DNA from: Choanephora cucurbitarum | Lineage: Eukaryota > Mucoromycota > Mucoromycetes > Mucorales > Choanephoraceae | Reading direction: 5' to 3' | DNA length: 64,000 nt | Assembly (NCBI GenBank): GCA_025331435.1 | Contig: JAIWNI010000043.1 | Span: 1-64,000 of the forward strand | Part shown: in pieces, positions 9,734 through 19,957 of the stretch | Layout: every line of letters begins with the position of its first letter | Position numbering within the stretch: position 1 is the stretch's first letter | Made by a program: the position numbers and the translations under genes | Notes under the pieces: generated by a model | Database searches by the model: none | What the model was told of the DNA's origin: nothing | What the model saw: only the letters and a program-made list of their open reading frames with translations

Positions 9734-11042
9734 GGTTTGATGTTAGATTATTGGAGAACAAGGGAAATATTTTTGGGTTTTTATAAATCTTCAATTTGTT
9801 GCCGTGTGTGACTTGATCAAATATTTTCCCTTGTGGCGTTTTCAATCGATATGTTGAGTTGTTGTAGCATTGATGTATGATGTAAGGGCCATCGTATTTA
9901 TCTTCCATTTTCTGGGACAAATCATTTTGTATTTCACTACGATATCGCAACACCATTTCTCCTAGCATGAAGGGAGGTTTGTCTTTTATGTTTTCTGATT
10001 CAATTCGTTTTTGTATCTGTCGTTGTTGCTGTTTTTGTGCAGTAACGATATATTCAGCGGCCTTTTTGTACACAAGTGATTTTTGTTTGATTATTTGTTG
10101 AAATCGTTGATGTATCATAAGATCAAACTCTTCTTGATCCTTTGGGACTGATAATTGCGTTTCATAATCCACTTCATTGTCAAATTGTGTTCTAGGCACT
10201 CGACCATATACTAAATAGAAAGGTGTGTTCTTGGTACTGGCTTGTACTATACTTCGATACGCAAATAGAAATGATGAGAGATATAAGTGCCAATCACCCT
10301 TTTCATCTTGTGGAAGCATTTGGAGTCCTTTGCCTAGCGTTCGGTTGAAACGTTCTACCAACCCGTTACCTTCTGGATGGTATGGTGAAGATCGTAGATG
10401 CTTGATAAAATAGACATTACAGATGACATCGATTATTTGATTGACAAAGACCGACCCATTATCTGTTATAACTGTTGATGGCACTCCATGTCGAGTAATG
10501 ATTTCTTCATAGAAGAACAAACTAATTTCAAGAGAATTTGCTAAAACCAATGGTCGTGCTTCAACCCATTTTGTAAAATAATCGATGGCGACAATGATAT
10601 ATTTGTGATTTGCTCTTGAACTAGATACATGTTTCACATCCATTGAAATCAAATCGAAAGGTTTCACAGGTACTGGAATAGGATGTAATGATTCTCGAAC
10701 TTGTTCTTTTCCCAAGACCTGACATCTGTTGCATGTATCAATTGCTTCTTTTATGTCGCGTCTCATGTTTGGCCAATAATATTTTTCTGCTATCTTTTGA
10801 TAAGTGTTTTTAAAGGCGAAATGGCCTCCCATTGGATGATGATGGTATTGTTCAATAGCTTTTTCTGCTTGAGTCTTGTTTAAGACGCGTTTGCCTGATG
10901 ATCGATGGTACAATTGATTGTGTTTGCGAAAATAGTTTGGATACATTTTCTGAATGGTTTGTTTCATGGTTGTGTCTGTACCAAGTGGATAAGTTAACGT
11001 TTGTAAATATTTAGTGATCATGCGAAAAATGTCGTTGTCCAT
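9618..11042 (-). CDS. Gypsy integrase ORF
   Basis: 474 residues. The N-terminal HHCC zinc finger has His residues in HHHPMGGH and Cys residues in CNRC. The rve core keeps the catalytic triad: Asp in DLISMDVKH, Asp in VITDNGS and Glu in GLVERFNRTLGKG. A C-terminal GPY-like part (DKYDGPYIIHQCYNNSTYRLK) follows, ending in KPPPPA. The first ATG is 215 bp downstream of the RNase H stop, and the frame upstream is closed by TAA, so the integrase is not continuous with RT-RNase H. It catalyses insertion of the cDNA into the host genome. How it is translated is unclear: internal initiation, spliced or subgenomic RNA are possible. Confidence 0.9.
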   Translation of the reverse strand: MDNDIFRMITKYLQTLTYPLGTDTTMKQTIQKMYPNYFRKHNQLYHRSSGKRVLNKTQAEKAIEQYHHHPMGGHFAFKNTYQKIAEKYYWPNMRRDIKEAIDTCNRCQVLGKEQVRESLHPIPVPVKPFDLISMDVKHVSSSRANHKYIIVAIDYFTKWVEARPLVLANSLEISLFFYEEIITRHGVPSTVITDNGSVFVNQIIDVICNVYFIKHLRSSPYHPEGNGLVERFNRTLGKGLQMLPQDEKGDWHLYLSSFLFAYRSIVQASTKNTPFYLVYGRVPRTQFDNEVDYETQLSVPKDQEEFDLMIHQRFQQIIKQKSLVYKKAAEYIVTAQKQQQRQIQKRIESENIKDKPPFMLGEMVLRYRSEIQNDLSQKMEDKYDGPYIIHQCYNNSTYRLKTPQGKIFDQVTHGNKLKIYKNPKIFPLFSNNLTSNHDGSRNTRLIESTVSRHNLGGTSKAVNQFRYYKPPPPA

Positions 11043-11257
11043 AGATGAGTTTTTGTAGCACCAAGAGTTGATTTATGTATTTTGAAGAAATTGAAAGAAG
11101 ACAAAAGAAATGGAAAGAGAAAGAAAAATACAAAAGGATATTGATGTGTGAAAATTGTATGTATATATATATATATATATAATTTTTTTTTTTTTTTTTT
11201 TTTGAGTTAGTTTTATGACTATTTTTCGGTCGGAAGTAGTTTATAGACTTTACGGTC
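11043..11257 (-). other. Spacer between RNase H and integrase ORFs with TA and poly-A tracts
   Basis: Contains a run of about 20 A residues (minus strand) directly followed by (TA)9 and then pyrimidine-rich sequence up to the integrase ATG. No AG acceptor lies in the pyrimidine-rich part just before the ATG, so a simple intron joining the two ORFs is not supported. Confidence 0.6.
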
Positions 11258-14029
11258 TTAGTAGCCAAGACGACTTAAGAAATCAGCATTTTTGAGTTCT
11301 TTGCCAGGACGGTATACGACTTCAAAATCATATTCATTAAGTATAGTGATCCACCTAGCGATGATGCCTACAGGTTTGTCATTGTTTAGAAGACCCTTTA
11401 TCGCGGAGTGATCAGAAATGATGGTGAATTTAGAGCCTAAAAGGTAAGGACGAAGTTCCTTCACAGCCCACACGACTCCAAGACATTCTAATTTGGTAAT
11501 CCCATAATTAGATTCGGCTTTTGTTAGACTTCGACTTAAGTACAGCACGACATGTTCACGACCTTCTTCGTCTTTCTGGCTCAATACAGCTCCTAGTCCT
11601 TTTCTGGATGCATCTGTCAGTAAGAAAAATTCTTTGTCAAAATCTGGACGAACTAGGATAGGGGCACTAATGAGGGCAGTTTTCAAAGCGTTGAAAGACT
11701 TTTCAGCCTGTTCATCCCATACTTTAGAAGTATTCTTCTTTGTCAGTTCATTGAGTGGTCTCGCAATCGCTGCGTATGATTTTATGAATTTGCGATAGTA
11801 TCCAGATATCCCAAGAAAACTCTTGACGTCAGTGACAGATTTGCATGGAGGATAATTTTGTATTTTTTCTATCTTCTTTGGATCTGTTTGTAGACCCTCA
11901 GAGGTTACGACGTAGCCTAAGAAGTTGAGGCTTTTCTTGAAAAAATGACATTTGGCTGGGTTAAAGGATAAGTTTCCTCGTCTTGCACATTCAAACACTT
12001 TTTTGAGGTCTAATAAATGTTGTTCTGGTGTAGGAGAGTAGCAATTCAGATCATCTAGATAAGATACAACGCATTGATACATAATGGTTTGAAAACTCAG
12101 ATCAATCAATCGTTGGAAGCTTGCGGGACTATTGGTCAAGCCTTGGGCCATTCGAGTGAACATATAATTACCAAATTTTGAACAAAAAGTGGTCTTTTCC
12201 ATTGATCCATCCTCTTCATTCATAGGAATCATAAAAAACGCATTTTTCATGTCAAGACTGGAGAACCATTTGGAAGACCCTAGACTATCTAGTATGTCAT
12301 CGATTCTTGGTAGGGGATATGCATCTTTCTTCGTGATTGCATTCAGTTTGCGATAATTGACCACTAATCTATACCCGCCGTCCTTCTTCTTGACCATAAT
12401 GATGGGAGCTGCCCAGGGACTGGTAGAAGGTTTGATAATACCTAGACGGACATACTTGTCGATCTCTTCTTTAAGTTGTTTAGATTCTTCAGGAGAGATT
12501 CGATATGGTCGACTTCGAATAGGTACCTCATTTCCTGTTTGTATACTATGTGTCATCAAATGAGTAGCCTTAGCCTGATTTCCATCATTCCAATCGAAAA
12601 CATCTTGATATTCACAAAGCAAACGATTAAGTTTGTTGATCACCTCAGTGGGTACATTAGTTTTGTCATCATCAGGAAACATCTTCATCTTTTCTTGAGA
12701 TAAAACCTCTTGTTGTCCTTTACTGTTACCCAATTGGAGTTCGTCTAGGAAATTACACAAGTCATAATGAAATATTTCATCAATGTCGCTACAACTGGCA
12801 ATGATGTTGTTTGTTTCAACACGTATAGACTCATCCGTGTGATTAATGATTGTAGTTGTGTATTTTTGTTGTGTAGGGTTTATAATAGCATTGTCGATCA
12901 ACAAATATGGGCAAAGTGTATCATTTATTTCAACGAATTGATTAATTTTCTTTTGTGGCATGTTCATTCTTAAAGGGACTGATGATTTTGCCGGAATTAC
13001 CAATGGCTTAGAGTGGACCCTAATGTCATCTTGGTCTCGAGTGAACATGGCACAAAAGTCTTCAGCAAGATGATGGAAGACTTCATCTTCCTCAGTGCTA
13101 ATGTCGTCATCAACGTTATCATCTTCATCCACTTCATACTCAGGTGCTAGATATTGTAGAATGTTGCTTCCTTTATTCAAGGTGATAGGTTTTGTGTTTC
13201 TTGTGACCACAAGAGGGGCTTTGCCTCGCTTCTTCTTGTATTCCACATTGAGACTTGTAAACTCAAAATCAATCTTGGCTTTTGCTCGGATAAGCCAGTT
13301 GCTACCCAATACGAGGTCCTTGGGGGTGTTGGGCAACACTTCCATACTTACTGGAATAACAACTCCTCCTACATTGACAGGTACATCATAGACAACACCA
13401 AGAGAAGCATATGAAGAGTTGTCACCAATTACGAAGGTGGTTGTAGATGGTGCATCGATTTCGTATCCTAGTCGATCCAACAACGATTTATTGATGATTG
13501 CTTTAGATGCTCCACAATCTACTAACGCTTGGATTTCATGATTATTAATTTCAACCAGAGCCAAAGCAGAAATAGCTTCATCTTCACCGATAAAGACATT
13601 AAAGTCATTTTGACTTTGACCTTTGATAGCAAATGACTTGATATTGCGCTGGTTCACGTGAGTGAGAAGGCCAGGAACCAGTTTGATCAATTGCCAAAAA
13701 GAAATGTCCGCCTTGTTGGTCAGCATGTCTTGTTTAATATCATATTGGGCCTCATTGATTCTTTCTTGCATAGTTTTTCTGTTCTTGACGGGCTTGGGTA
13801 CTGTTTCCATTGTTTCGTCAACTTGAATGTCTTCCGTTGATTCAGGTATGGTAAATGTAACCTTTGATTTTTCTTTTGGTCTTATTGTATGTTTTGTTTC
13901 GGATTGTTTTCTTGATGGATAAGGTTCAGTGCGCGGCTTGGCAGTATGTACATGTTTTTCTGCTGCATTGTATATATCAGGATTTTGATGGGTTTGGGTC
14001 GATTGCCTGAAATCAAACGACCTTAATAG
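11258..14029 (-). CDS. Gypsy Pol: protease, reverse transcriptase, RNase H (expressed by -1 frameshift from gag)
   Basis: The frame is open from the gag slippery site (first -1 codon at 14029) for 923 codons. The first ATG is at 13810, after a Lys/Thr/Pro-rich linker. The protease has EIQALVDCGASKAIINKSLL (DCGA instead of the usual DSG/DTG) and LVLGSNWL. The RT has RLVVNYRKLNAITKKDAYPL, SSLDMKNAFF and the catalytic YLDD in VVSYLDDLNCYS. RNase H has LTDASRKGLGAVL, KLECLGVVWA and ISDHSAIKGLL. The chain ends DFLSRLGY. It makes and matures the cDNA. No stops interrupt the domains. Confidence 0.93.
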   Translation of the reverse strand, partial: LLRSFDFRQSTQTHQNPDIYNAAEKHVHTAKPRTEPYPSRKQSETKHTIRPKEKSKVTFTIPESTEDIQVDETMETVPKPVKNRKTMQERINEAQYDIKQDMLTNKADISFWQLIKLVPGLLTHVNQRNIKSFAIKGQSQNDFNVFIGEDEAISALALVEINNHEIQALVDCGASKAIINKSLLDRLGYEIDAPSTTTFVIGDNSSYASLGVVYDVPVNVGGVVIPVSMEVLPNTPKDLVLGSNWLIRAKAKIDFEFTSLNVEYKKKRGKAPLVVTRNTKPITLNKGSNILQYLAPEYEVDEDDNVDDDISTEEDEVFHHLAEDFCAMFTRDQDDIRVHSKPLVIPAKSSVPLRMNMPQKKINQFVEINDTLCPYLLIDNAIINPTQQKYTTTIINHTDESIRVETNNIIASCSDIDEIFHYDLCNFLDELQLGNSKGQQEVLSQEKMKMFPDDDKTNVPTEVINKLNRLLCEYQDVFDWNDGNQAKATHLMTHSIQTGNEVPIRSRPYRISPEESKQLKEEIDKYVRLGIIKPSTSPWAAPIIMVKKKDGGYRLVVNYRKLNAITKKDAYPLPRIDDILDSLGSSKWFSSLDMKNAFFMIPMNEEDGSMEKTTFCSKFGNYMFTRMAQGLTNSPASFQRLIDLSFQTIMYQCVVSYLDDLNCYSPTPEQHLLDLKKVFECARRGNLSFNPAKCHFFKKSLNFLGYVVTSEGLQTDPKKIEKIQNYPPCKSVTDVKSFLGISGYYRKFIKSYAAIARPLNELTKKNTSKVWDEQAEKSFNALKTALISAPILVRPDFDKEFFLLTDASRKGLGAVLSQKDEEGREHVVLYLSRSLTKAESNYGITKLECLGVVWAVKELRPYLLGSKFTIISDHSAIKGLLNNDKPVGIIARWITILNEYDFEVVYRPGKELKNADFLSRLGY

Positions 14030-14035
14030 TTTTTT
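13977..14035 (-). promoter_or_regulatory. Gag-Pol -1 ribosomal frameshift signal
   Basis: In the gag frame the last codons read TCA AAA AAC TAT TAA. The heptamer A-AAA-AAC (14029-14035) is therefore a canonical X-XXY-YYZ slippery site in the correct register, two codons before the stop. The pol frame is the -1 frame and is open through this point. Six bases downstream, GGTCG (14018-14022) can pair with CGACC (13997-14001). TCAGG in its loop (14006-14010) can pair with CCTGA (13977-13981), giving an H-type pseudoknot. The slippery site is directly seen; the pseudoknot is inferred from 5 bp stems. Confidence 0.8.
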
Positions 14036-15243
14036 GACTCTTCATGTTCATCTTGCATTACATTGTAATGGTTTTTCTCGTAGTTCTTGTTTTCATGATC
14101 GCCACGATTTTGTTGTGTGCGGTTGTCATTTCGAGACAGGCTTCCATTGTAACCGGAGCGGTTGTAATTATCAGTATGATTACGTGCATCATTGGACACC
14201 CGATTGTTTTGGTTTTGTTGATGAGCGGATTCTTGTGTGTTACTATAGTTTTTATCGTTATACCGATAGTCTCTTGATTGGGATGGATTGTAACCAGAAT
14301 TATAAGGTTGGTGTTGATTATGATTATAACGATTATTTCTGTCATAGCCATTGTTGCGGTCCCTGTGGTACCCATTGTCTCTGTAGTTGTTATGAGATGA
14401 ATAATTGTTTTGTCTGTATTTGTAGTAATTTCCGTTTTGTTGGTTCGATCTATGATTGTTCATCTTCTTATCAATCAGCTCTTCCATCATGTGTTTCAAG
14501 TCATGGAGGTTGATAGCATTTTCATTAATGACTATGTTGGGCTTGGTTGTGGCAACAACAGAATCTTGGATAGTTTGTACGGGAATATGATTTTGGTTGA
14601 TCATTCTATTATGATGCTGTTGTACATTATTCTTGTATAAACCTTGTGAATATTTGTAATATTCAGTATGTGTTTCTGCACCTAAGGCTTGACAGTGTTT
14701 AAAGTATTCGGGCAATAACCCATATCTGAATCGTCGGTACAAAGCTTGTTCATCTGATATACCAGCTCTAACCGCCATTTCTGAAACACGAACGAAGAAA
14801 TTCGCAGGAGATTCGTCAGAGCATTGGAATGTTTCTTCGAAAGCTTCCACCTTCTTGATTTGAGACTTTGTGCTTGAAAACTTAGATTCCAATTGTTGTA
14901 TAACTTCTTCATACTTAAGGTTTGTCAAGTCAGGGTATTTTTTGTTGAATTCGATTCTTGCGATCCCTTTCATTAATGACCGTAAATAAGACAGTTTTTG
15001 ATAGTCATCCTTTATTTTTCTTGTGCCAAAGAAATCATGTAAGGCTTCACTTAAGTCAGAAAAGTTTTCTTCTTCAGAACCATGGTAGTAATGTAATTTA
15101 ACAGGACTGTATTCATTGGACGCCAACACAGTGTGTTCGATTTCAATTAATTTTGCAGATGGTCTTCTTTGATTAAAATCATAATCAGTAGGCACCAACT
15201 CAGAAGACAAGTTGCTCAGGTTTCCGTTAATGTTCATGGACAT
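14023..15243 (-). CDS. Gypsy Gag-like structural protein
   Basis: 406 residues from ATG at 15241-15243. The frame is open further upstream only through poly-A. Residues about 40-200 are the retrotransposon capsid-like region (SEALHDFFGTRKIKDDYQKL, FVRVSEMAVRAGISDEQALY). The C-terminal 120 residues are extremely Asn/Tyr/Arg/Gln/His-rich, with repeated RDNGYHRDRNNGYDR-like stretches. There is no CCHC zinc knuckle, so RNA binding probably relies on the basic low-complexity tail. Gag would form the particle in which cDNA is made. The next ORF (pol) is reached by -1 frameshift at the last codons. Confidence 0.85.
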   Translation of the reverse strand: MSMNINGNLSNLSSELVPTDYDFNQRRPSAKLIEIEHTVLASNEYSPVKLHYYHGSEEENFSDLSEALHDFFGTRKIKDDYQKLSYLRSLMKGIARIEFNKKYPDLTNLKYEEVIQQLESKFSSTKSQIKKVEAFEETFQCSDESPANFFVRVSEMAVRAGISDEQALYRRFRYGLLPEYFKHCQALGAETHTEYYKYSQGLYKNNVQQHHNRMINQNHIPVQTIQDSVVATTKPNIVINENAINLHDLKHMMEELIDKKMNNHRSNQQNGNYYKYRQNNYSSHNNYRDNGYHRDRNNGYDRNNRYNHNQHQPYNSGYNPSQSRDYRYNDKNYSNTQESAHQQNQNNRVSNDARNHTDNYNRSGYNGSLSRNDNRTQQNRGDHENKNYEKNHYNVMQDEHEESKNY

Positions 15244-15317
15244 TTTTTTTTTTTTGTAAGTTTTTTTTTTTTTTTTTTTTTTTTTTGAGAGGTTATATGT
15301 GTGTTTTATGTGATAAT

Positions 15318-15336
15318 CCCCCTGTAATGAGCACCA
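15318..15336 (-). promoter_or_regulatory. Primer-binding site candidate
   Basis: Two bases inside the 5' LTR the sense strand reads TGGTGCTCATTACAGGGG. A TGG start complementary to a tRNA 3' CCA at this position is the expected minus-strand primer site. I could not name the tRNA; its 3' end should read CCCCTGTAATGAGCACCA. Confidence 0.6.
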
Positions 15337-15338
15337 AA

Positions 15339-16049
15339 TGTAGAGTTCGGGGTTTAGTTTAAAAGATATATGGATGTAGTTTTGTGTATAGGCTTTAAAT
15401 GAAGTTATAAAGATTATAAGTTTCAATTATATTTCACTTCTAGTGTGCTTAGATAAATACTCAAAGCTATTGTGAAGTAAAATAACTTATATCGCTAGTA
15501 TACTCTTATAAAGATTCTTTCAATATAAAGCTAGTGTGCGATAAAGATTTGGATAATTTAATATTAATATTGTTTTCAACGAAGATATGTCTTATTGAAA
15601 TAGTGTTTAATATTATGACTTAATAGATAGTGTGTCTTATACAATTAAAATTGAGAAAGACTATTGTTCTATTTAAGATTTGATCAAACAACTTCTAGTG
15701 TGTCTTTGTTCTTAGAAATATAAGTTAAGACTAGTGTGAAGATGTGTACTCTTTTGAATAGTGTGCTTAAAAATAATTAAGCTATTGTTTCAACAGAGAT
15801 TTGTGTGTTTAATCTGATAGTGTGATCTAAGATTATAGACCTATTGTTCAGATCGAAAAGAAAAAAAAAAAAATAAGAATTAAAGAAAAGATAAAAAGAA
15901 ATAAAAGGAGATATAATATCCACGCGATGTAAGCGCTTTCGAAAGATGTATATGAAAATAAAAGTGAGATAAAAAGTCTGTTGTTTTATTATTGAAATTG
16001 TTGGGATATTTATATAAAATGTTGAAACTCAGAATGACGAGGCGTTACA
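15339..16049 (-). repeat. 5' LTR of the gypsy element (contains its promoter)
   Basis: This copy should drive element transcription toward lower coordinates. It is identical in length and, as far as I could compare by eye, in sequence to 8609-9319. I cannot place TATA box, transcription start or R region with confidence. Confidence 0.95.
15441..15848 (-). repeat. Array of 14 TAKTGTK motifs separated by short inverted repeats (5' LTR copy)
   Basis: Same array as 8711-9118, shifted by exactly 6730 bp. In this LTR it would lie between the element's upstream end and gag, either as promoter-proximal DNA sites or within the leader RNA, depending on where transcription starts. Confidence 0.8.
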
Positions 16050-16053
16050 ATGT
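16050..16053. repeat. Target-site duplication, right copy (ATGT)
   Basis: Pairs with 8605-8608. Together they define the integration site of the LTR element in a pyrimidine-rich intergenic region. Confidence 0.75.
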
Positions 16054-18220
16054 CTTTACTTTATCCTCTCTTTTTCTTAGTATTAGCTACTTTCCAAGAA
16101 GCTTCTTTTTTGCGCATATTTTAATATCACTTATTGAAGTAGCTATTGACTACATGCTTGGCCAGGTGGTCTAAACTTTTTTTTTTTCTTTTTTATCCTT
16201 TTGGCCTTTTTTCCAAAAAAGAAGAGAACCTATTTTGCGTGATGAAAAAAGAAAAGAGCGGGGTTGTGTAACACGAAACCTTATTTTGAGCAAAGCCCAG
16301 AAAGGAGACCCTTATTTTCTTTTTCCCTTTAACACTCAAGTAAAAAGGGGAAAAAAAGAAAAATGATATACAATGCGTCCAGTGCCTAAATTTACTTTAT
16401 CTATAATACGCAAGAGAAAATAAGCCCAAACATAGAAGAGTACGCAGCTACAGTGTGTCCTGAAGAGCTTCAGAGAGAGCCACAAAAGTAAAGATATAAA
16501 AAATAAAGGGATAAGATGAATGAGCTCATGTTCGCATTTTCACACGCTCTGCAACTGGCTTTTAAAAAGCATTCGTGATTGTTCCCAAAAAAGAAAGGCA
16601 TTGCAGTTAGGATCGGCAGAAGGAAGAGTGTATCGACTACAGTAGCAGAGTAATGTAAAGAGAGATGGCAATGGTGACAACATAAGAAGAAAATACCTGC
16701 AAGAAAGCGACAGTGAAAGAAAAAGAAATGTCTGCTTGTTTGGCAAAGACATGAAAACACTCTTCTCTTCTTGATCTTTCGTTGCTATTGCTTGCATCGA
16801 TTGGTCGCCAATAGGCTCGTTTGGAAGAATCAGCCCATTTCTTTGACTATGCGATTGATGCAGGCAATAGCAAAGAAAGACCAAGAAGAGACAAAAAATA
16901 AAAGCAACAAGAGGCAACAAGACGAAGATAAAGCTGCTTTTTGCAAAGGGTCTTTCTGATAGAAAAATGTTTGAGGAGTGCAAATGATACGATGAAAAGA
17001 AAAGAAAAAAAAACACCGCACTAGACTAGTATTGGCTGTGATCTGTGATGATCCAAATAGTAAGAGAGTAAGAGAGTGAGTGTATTCGTTCATCGTGCAT
17101 ATATGCAATGAGGTTCAGCATCTTTATGTGACAGCACTTGCCCTAATTGTCATGCACACTGGACCATAACTGCAAGCTATTGTTGAAGCCTTTTCTTTCT
17201 TTCTGTAATCATTTACTCCATTCATAGGCGTTTTTCCCAGTATTGTTTTAATTGATAGATGGCTTTAATATATGTCACCTAGCTGAAAGCCGCGATAAAC
17301 TATCTCCAGTACTAAAGGACGAACAATGATACTGAAAGAAGGAATGAAGAATTCGTTGAAAGCAAAGGCTTGTTCTCATACATGAGGTGCTAAAATATCT
17401 GGATGATCTTTACCAGTATAAGCTGTACTTATCCGAATGAAGCACTAGCACACAGTGTTCTCTTGAGCAGCCATCCAGCTTATTAAACATAGGCTTTTGC
17501 TGTAGCCTAGATCTTCGCTTTCTTTTCTCTTTTCTCTTTGCTTTTCCAATCCCATCAAACTAAGTATGTCCCTCCTTTAACTATAATTCATATCGAGGGT
17601 TTTTGCAAGTATGCTTACATATATATATAGATAGATATACATTTTATTCTCTTTCTTTTTTATGCTTTCTCTTTCCGAGCAATGTCTAGTATATACGTAC
17701 CTTGCGCCACTTCTCATCCTGCTTCTCTTGACTTACTGTGTAGGATCTGAAAAAGATAGTCTGAGTCAATCCATCCTCTTGTGTCATATCAAATCTACTC
17801 AATCTAGCAGCAAGCAAGCAAATCTTCATCTCATTCCATATCCATAAATGACCATAATATTCTTGCTGTCACAATGTGCTTTATGCCAGGCAAATACACT
17901 CGCTTCGTATACACTCTGCATGCCCATTCCTTATTTTTTGTCGTTCTCATCATCCTCTGATATACGGTATAGCTATCCTTCATGCGATAGCTGTCCTTGT
18001 TGATTGAGATTATCCATATACATGCTCCAAAAGGCCTGGCTCATCCCTTGGCGATGTATCATGCTGGATCTAAAGAGGGCAAAACAACAATAACCAAAAG
18101 GCAAAACCTGGTTGAAAAAGTTGTTGCTGAATACTACACATATCTTGCAGAAGAAGAGTAGCCCAGTCAAAAGAGACATAAATATACCAATACATATACA
18201 CTTTAGCTTCCAACAGTGCT

Positions 18221-18284
18221 CTTTTCTTCTTCTTCTTCTTCTTCTTCTTCTTCTTCTTCTTCTTCTTCTTCTTCTTCTTCTTCT
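18221..18284. repeat. Trinucleotide microsatellite (TTC)n
   Basis: About 20 uninterrupted CTT/TTC units. It generates false poly-Lys, poly-Arg, poly-Glu and poly-Leu frames. Confidence 0.9.
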
Positions 18285-19029
18285 CTCCGAGTACAAGTGC
18301 TTGTAGATCTGTAACCATCACAATAAAGTAACATATCCGCATGTCGTTCTATATCTGCCTTACGCTCAATCCATTGTAATCCGCCTGCGTGCATCTGCTC
18401 TTTACTTTTGTCTCTTGCATTTTACTTCTCATCAACCGTCCCGCATTCTATACCTACATCTCACAAGATCTTCTTCTGTGTCTAGTCGCTATGCGTCATC
18501 TAGTATCCAGTATCCAGTATCCAGTGTATTGACTTTTGGCATTCGGTGGTTGGCACTCGACATCTCACGCATCAACACAGCCTGTCCTCTCCTCCTCTGA
18601 TCGATTCAATTCTCATCGTAACGACATCTTCGACTTGCCCAGGACCCAACTACCTGCTTATCTACTTATTTTCTCTTTGGATTGCGTAGTCTCTGCTTCT
18701 AAATTAGCTGGGTGTGCTGAGGTTATGTTTTTTTTTCCTTCTTGCCAACTGGCTATGCGATCAGTAGACTTGCAGCTTCGATTCACAAGTTAAGAAAAAA
18801 GAAAAGCAAAAGGAAGAAGCATCTCTTTATCCTAACTCTGTTTTTTTGGTTTGCTGGTTGTTGCATGTTGTTGAAAAGAAAAACAAGAGCTAAAAACGAA
18901 GCGGAAGGTGGGGTGAGAAGAAACAAAGACTAAAAAAATAAAAAACAAAGGGTACAAAGAATTCGTCCAGTAGACAAATAGGGTAACTGGTGTAACTACA
19001 TGACAAAATAAAGGTTGCTGATCTGTCCA

Positions 19030-19034
19030 TCTAT

Positions 19035-19078
<44 letters not shown>

Positions 19079-19088
19079 TTGTTTGTCT
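19030..19088. repeat. Tetranucleotide microsatellite (CTGT)n
   Basis: About 14 tandem CTGT/TTGT units, pure in the centre and degenerating to TTGT at the right end. Confidence 0.85.
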
Positions 19089-19957
19089 TAGAATTGGCCA
19101 ATGCTTTAAGAGCACTTGCAAGTGGTTGGCTGGAGTCTTGGACAGAGATCACTCATGTTACTATGATCAGATGGCACAAAGAAATAATAATAAGGACAAA
19201 GAAAAACTCAGAAAGAGCTTCCTTGTCAAAACTATGGATCTAGATGTCGACACACAGTAGAGGCTGTTTGGGCCAACATGCTGCTATATTATTCTGATTT
19301 GGTAATTAGTGGTAGAAAGGTCAAATAGTCATCCATTACTATCAAGTCGCTCAAAACAGCGAGAGATTTCAATAGAGCCCATTCGACTTTTAAGCAGTGA
19401 GCTCTCATTTTCGTTGGTATGGAGGGTACATCTGCTCGTTGACATTACGCCCTGTTATCTGACCTATTCTCTTACTTCCAATTAATCTAGCACAGTTTAT
19501 GACTTTCTGGCACTTTGGCATAGAAAGAGCTCAAAAACTAAATGATCCAATCAAATGATATATGGCCTTTGTCATAACATCGTATGTGCAGTCAATATGC
19601 TCTTGGCTCTACTGTCGCATTGCATCGCAGTTGAACTTGGTAAGATAAGATGCTTGCCATAGACTCTATCATGGCTACATCCAGCCAAGACCTGTTGAAC
19701 CTATGATTTCTCTACAACTGCATGAATCTGGCACTTTTATTTTTATTTTTATTATGATTTTGCTTCATTTCATTGTACAATCTTGTTGTTGTTTCTATCG
19801 AATATCTATTTATTTTTTGCTTTTGGCTTGTCTTGTTTAATATTTTCACCCAATAACTCAAGAAGAGTCTCGGCTTTTGTATTGAGAAAGAAAGAGTTGG
19901 ACAAGAACGTTCAATTACCACAGCCTGCCATTGAGCTATTGTTTTTCTTTTTCCTTT

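Larger units (their letters stand above)
8609..16049 (-). mobile_element. Complete Ty3/gypsy-type LTR retrotransposon, very recent insertion
   Basis: A 7,441 bp element on the minus strand with 711 bp direct LTRs that read as identical, TG...CA termini and a 4 bp target duplication ATGT (8605-8608 and 16050-16053). In sense order it carries: 5' LTR (16049-15339), primer-binding site, gag, a -1 frameshift, protease-RT-RNase H, a separate integrase ORF, a small accessory ORF, polypurine tract and 3' LTR (9319-8609). The order protease, RT, RNase H, integrase is that of Ty3/gypsy (Metaviridae-like) rather than Ty1/copia. All catalytic motifs I can check are present and no ORF contains an internal stop, so it may still be active. 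Confidence 0.95.

Noticed and set aside
11042..11258. Intron joining RNase H and integrase ORFs
   Set aside because: No AG acceptor in the pyrimidine-rich stretch before the integrase ATG and no donor near the RNase H end that restores frame.
16540..17016. 158-codon minus-strand ORF
   Set aside because: Composition-driven hydrophobic and aromatic reading, overlapping other equally long frames; no support.
18070..18394. Poly-Lys, poly-Arg, poly-Glu and poly-Leu ORFs
   Set aside because: Produced by the TTC microsatellite; flanks show no conserved coding sequence.
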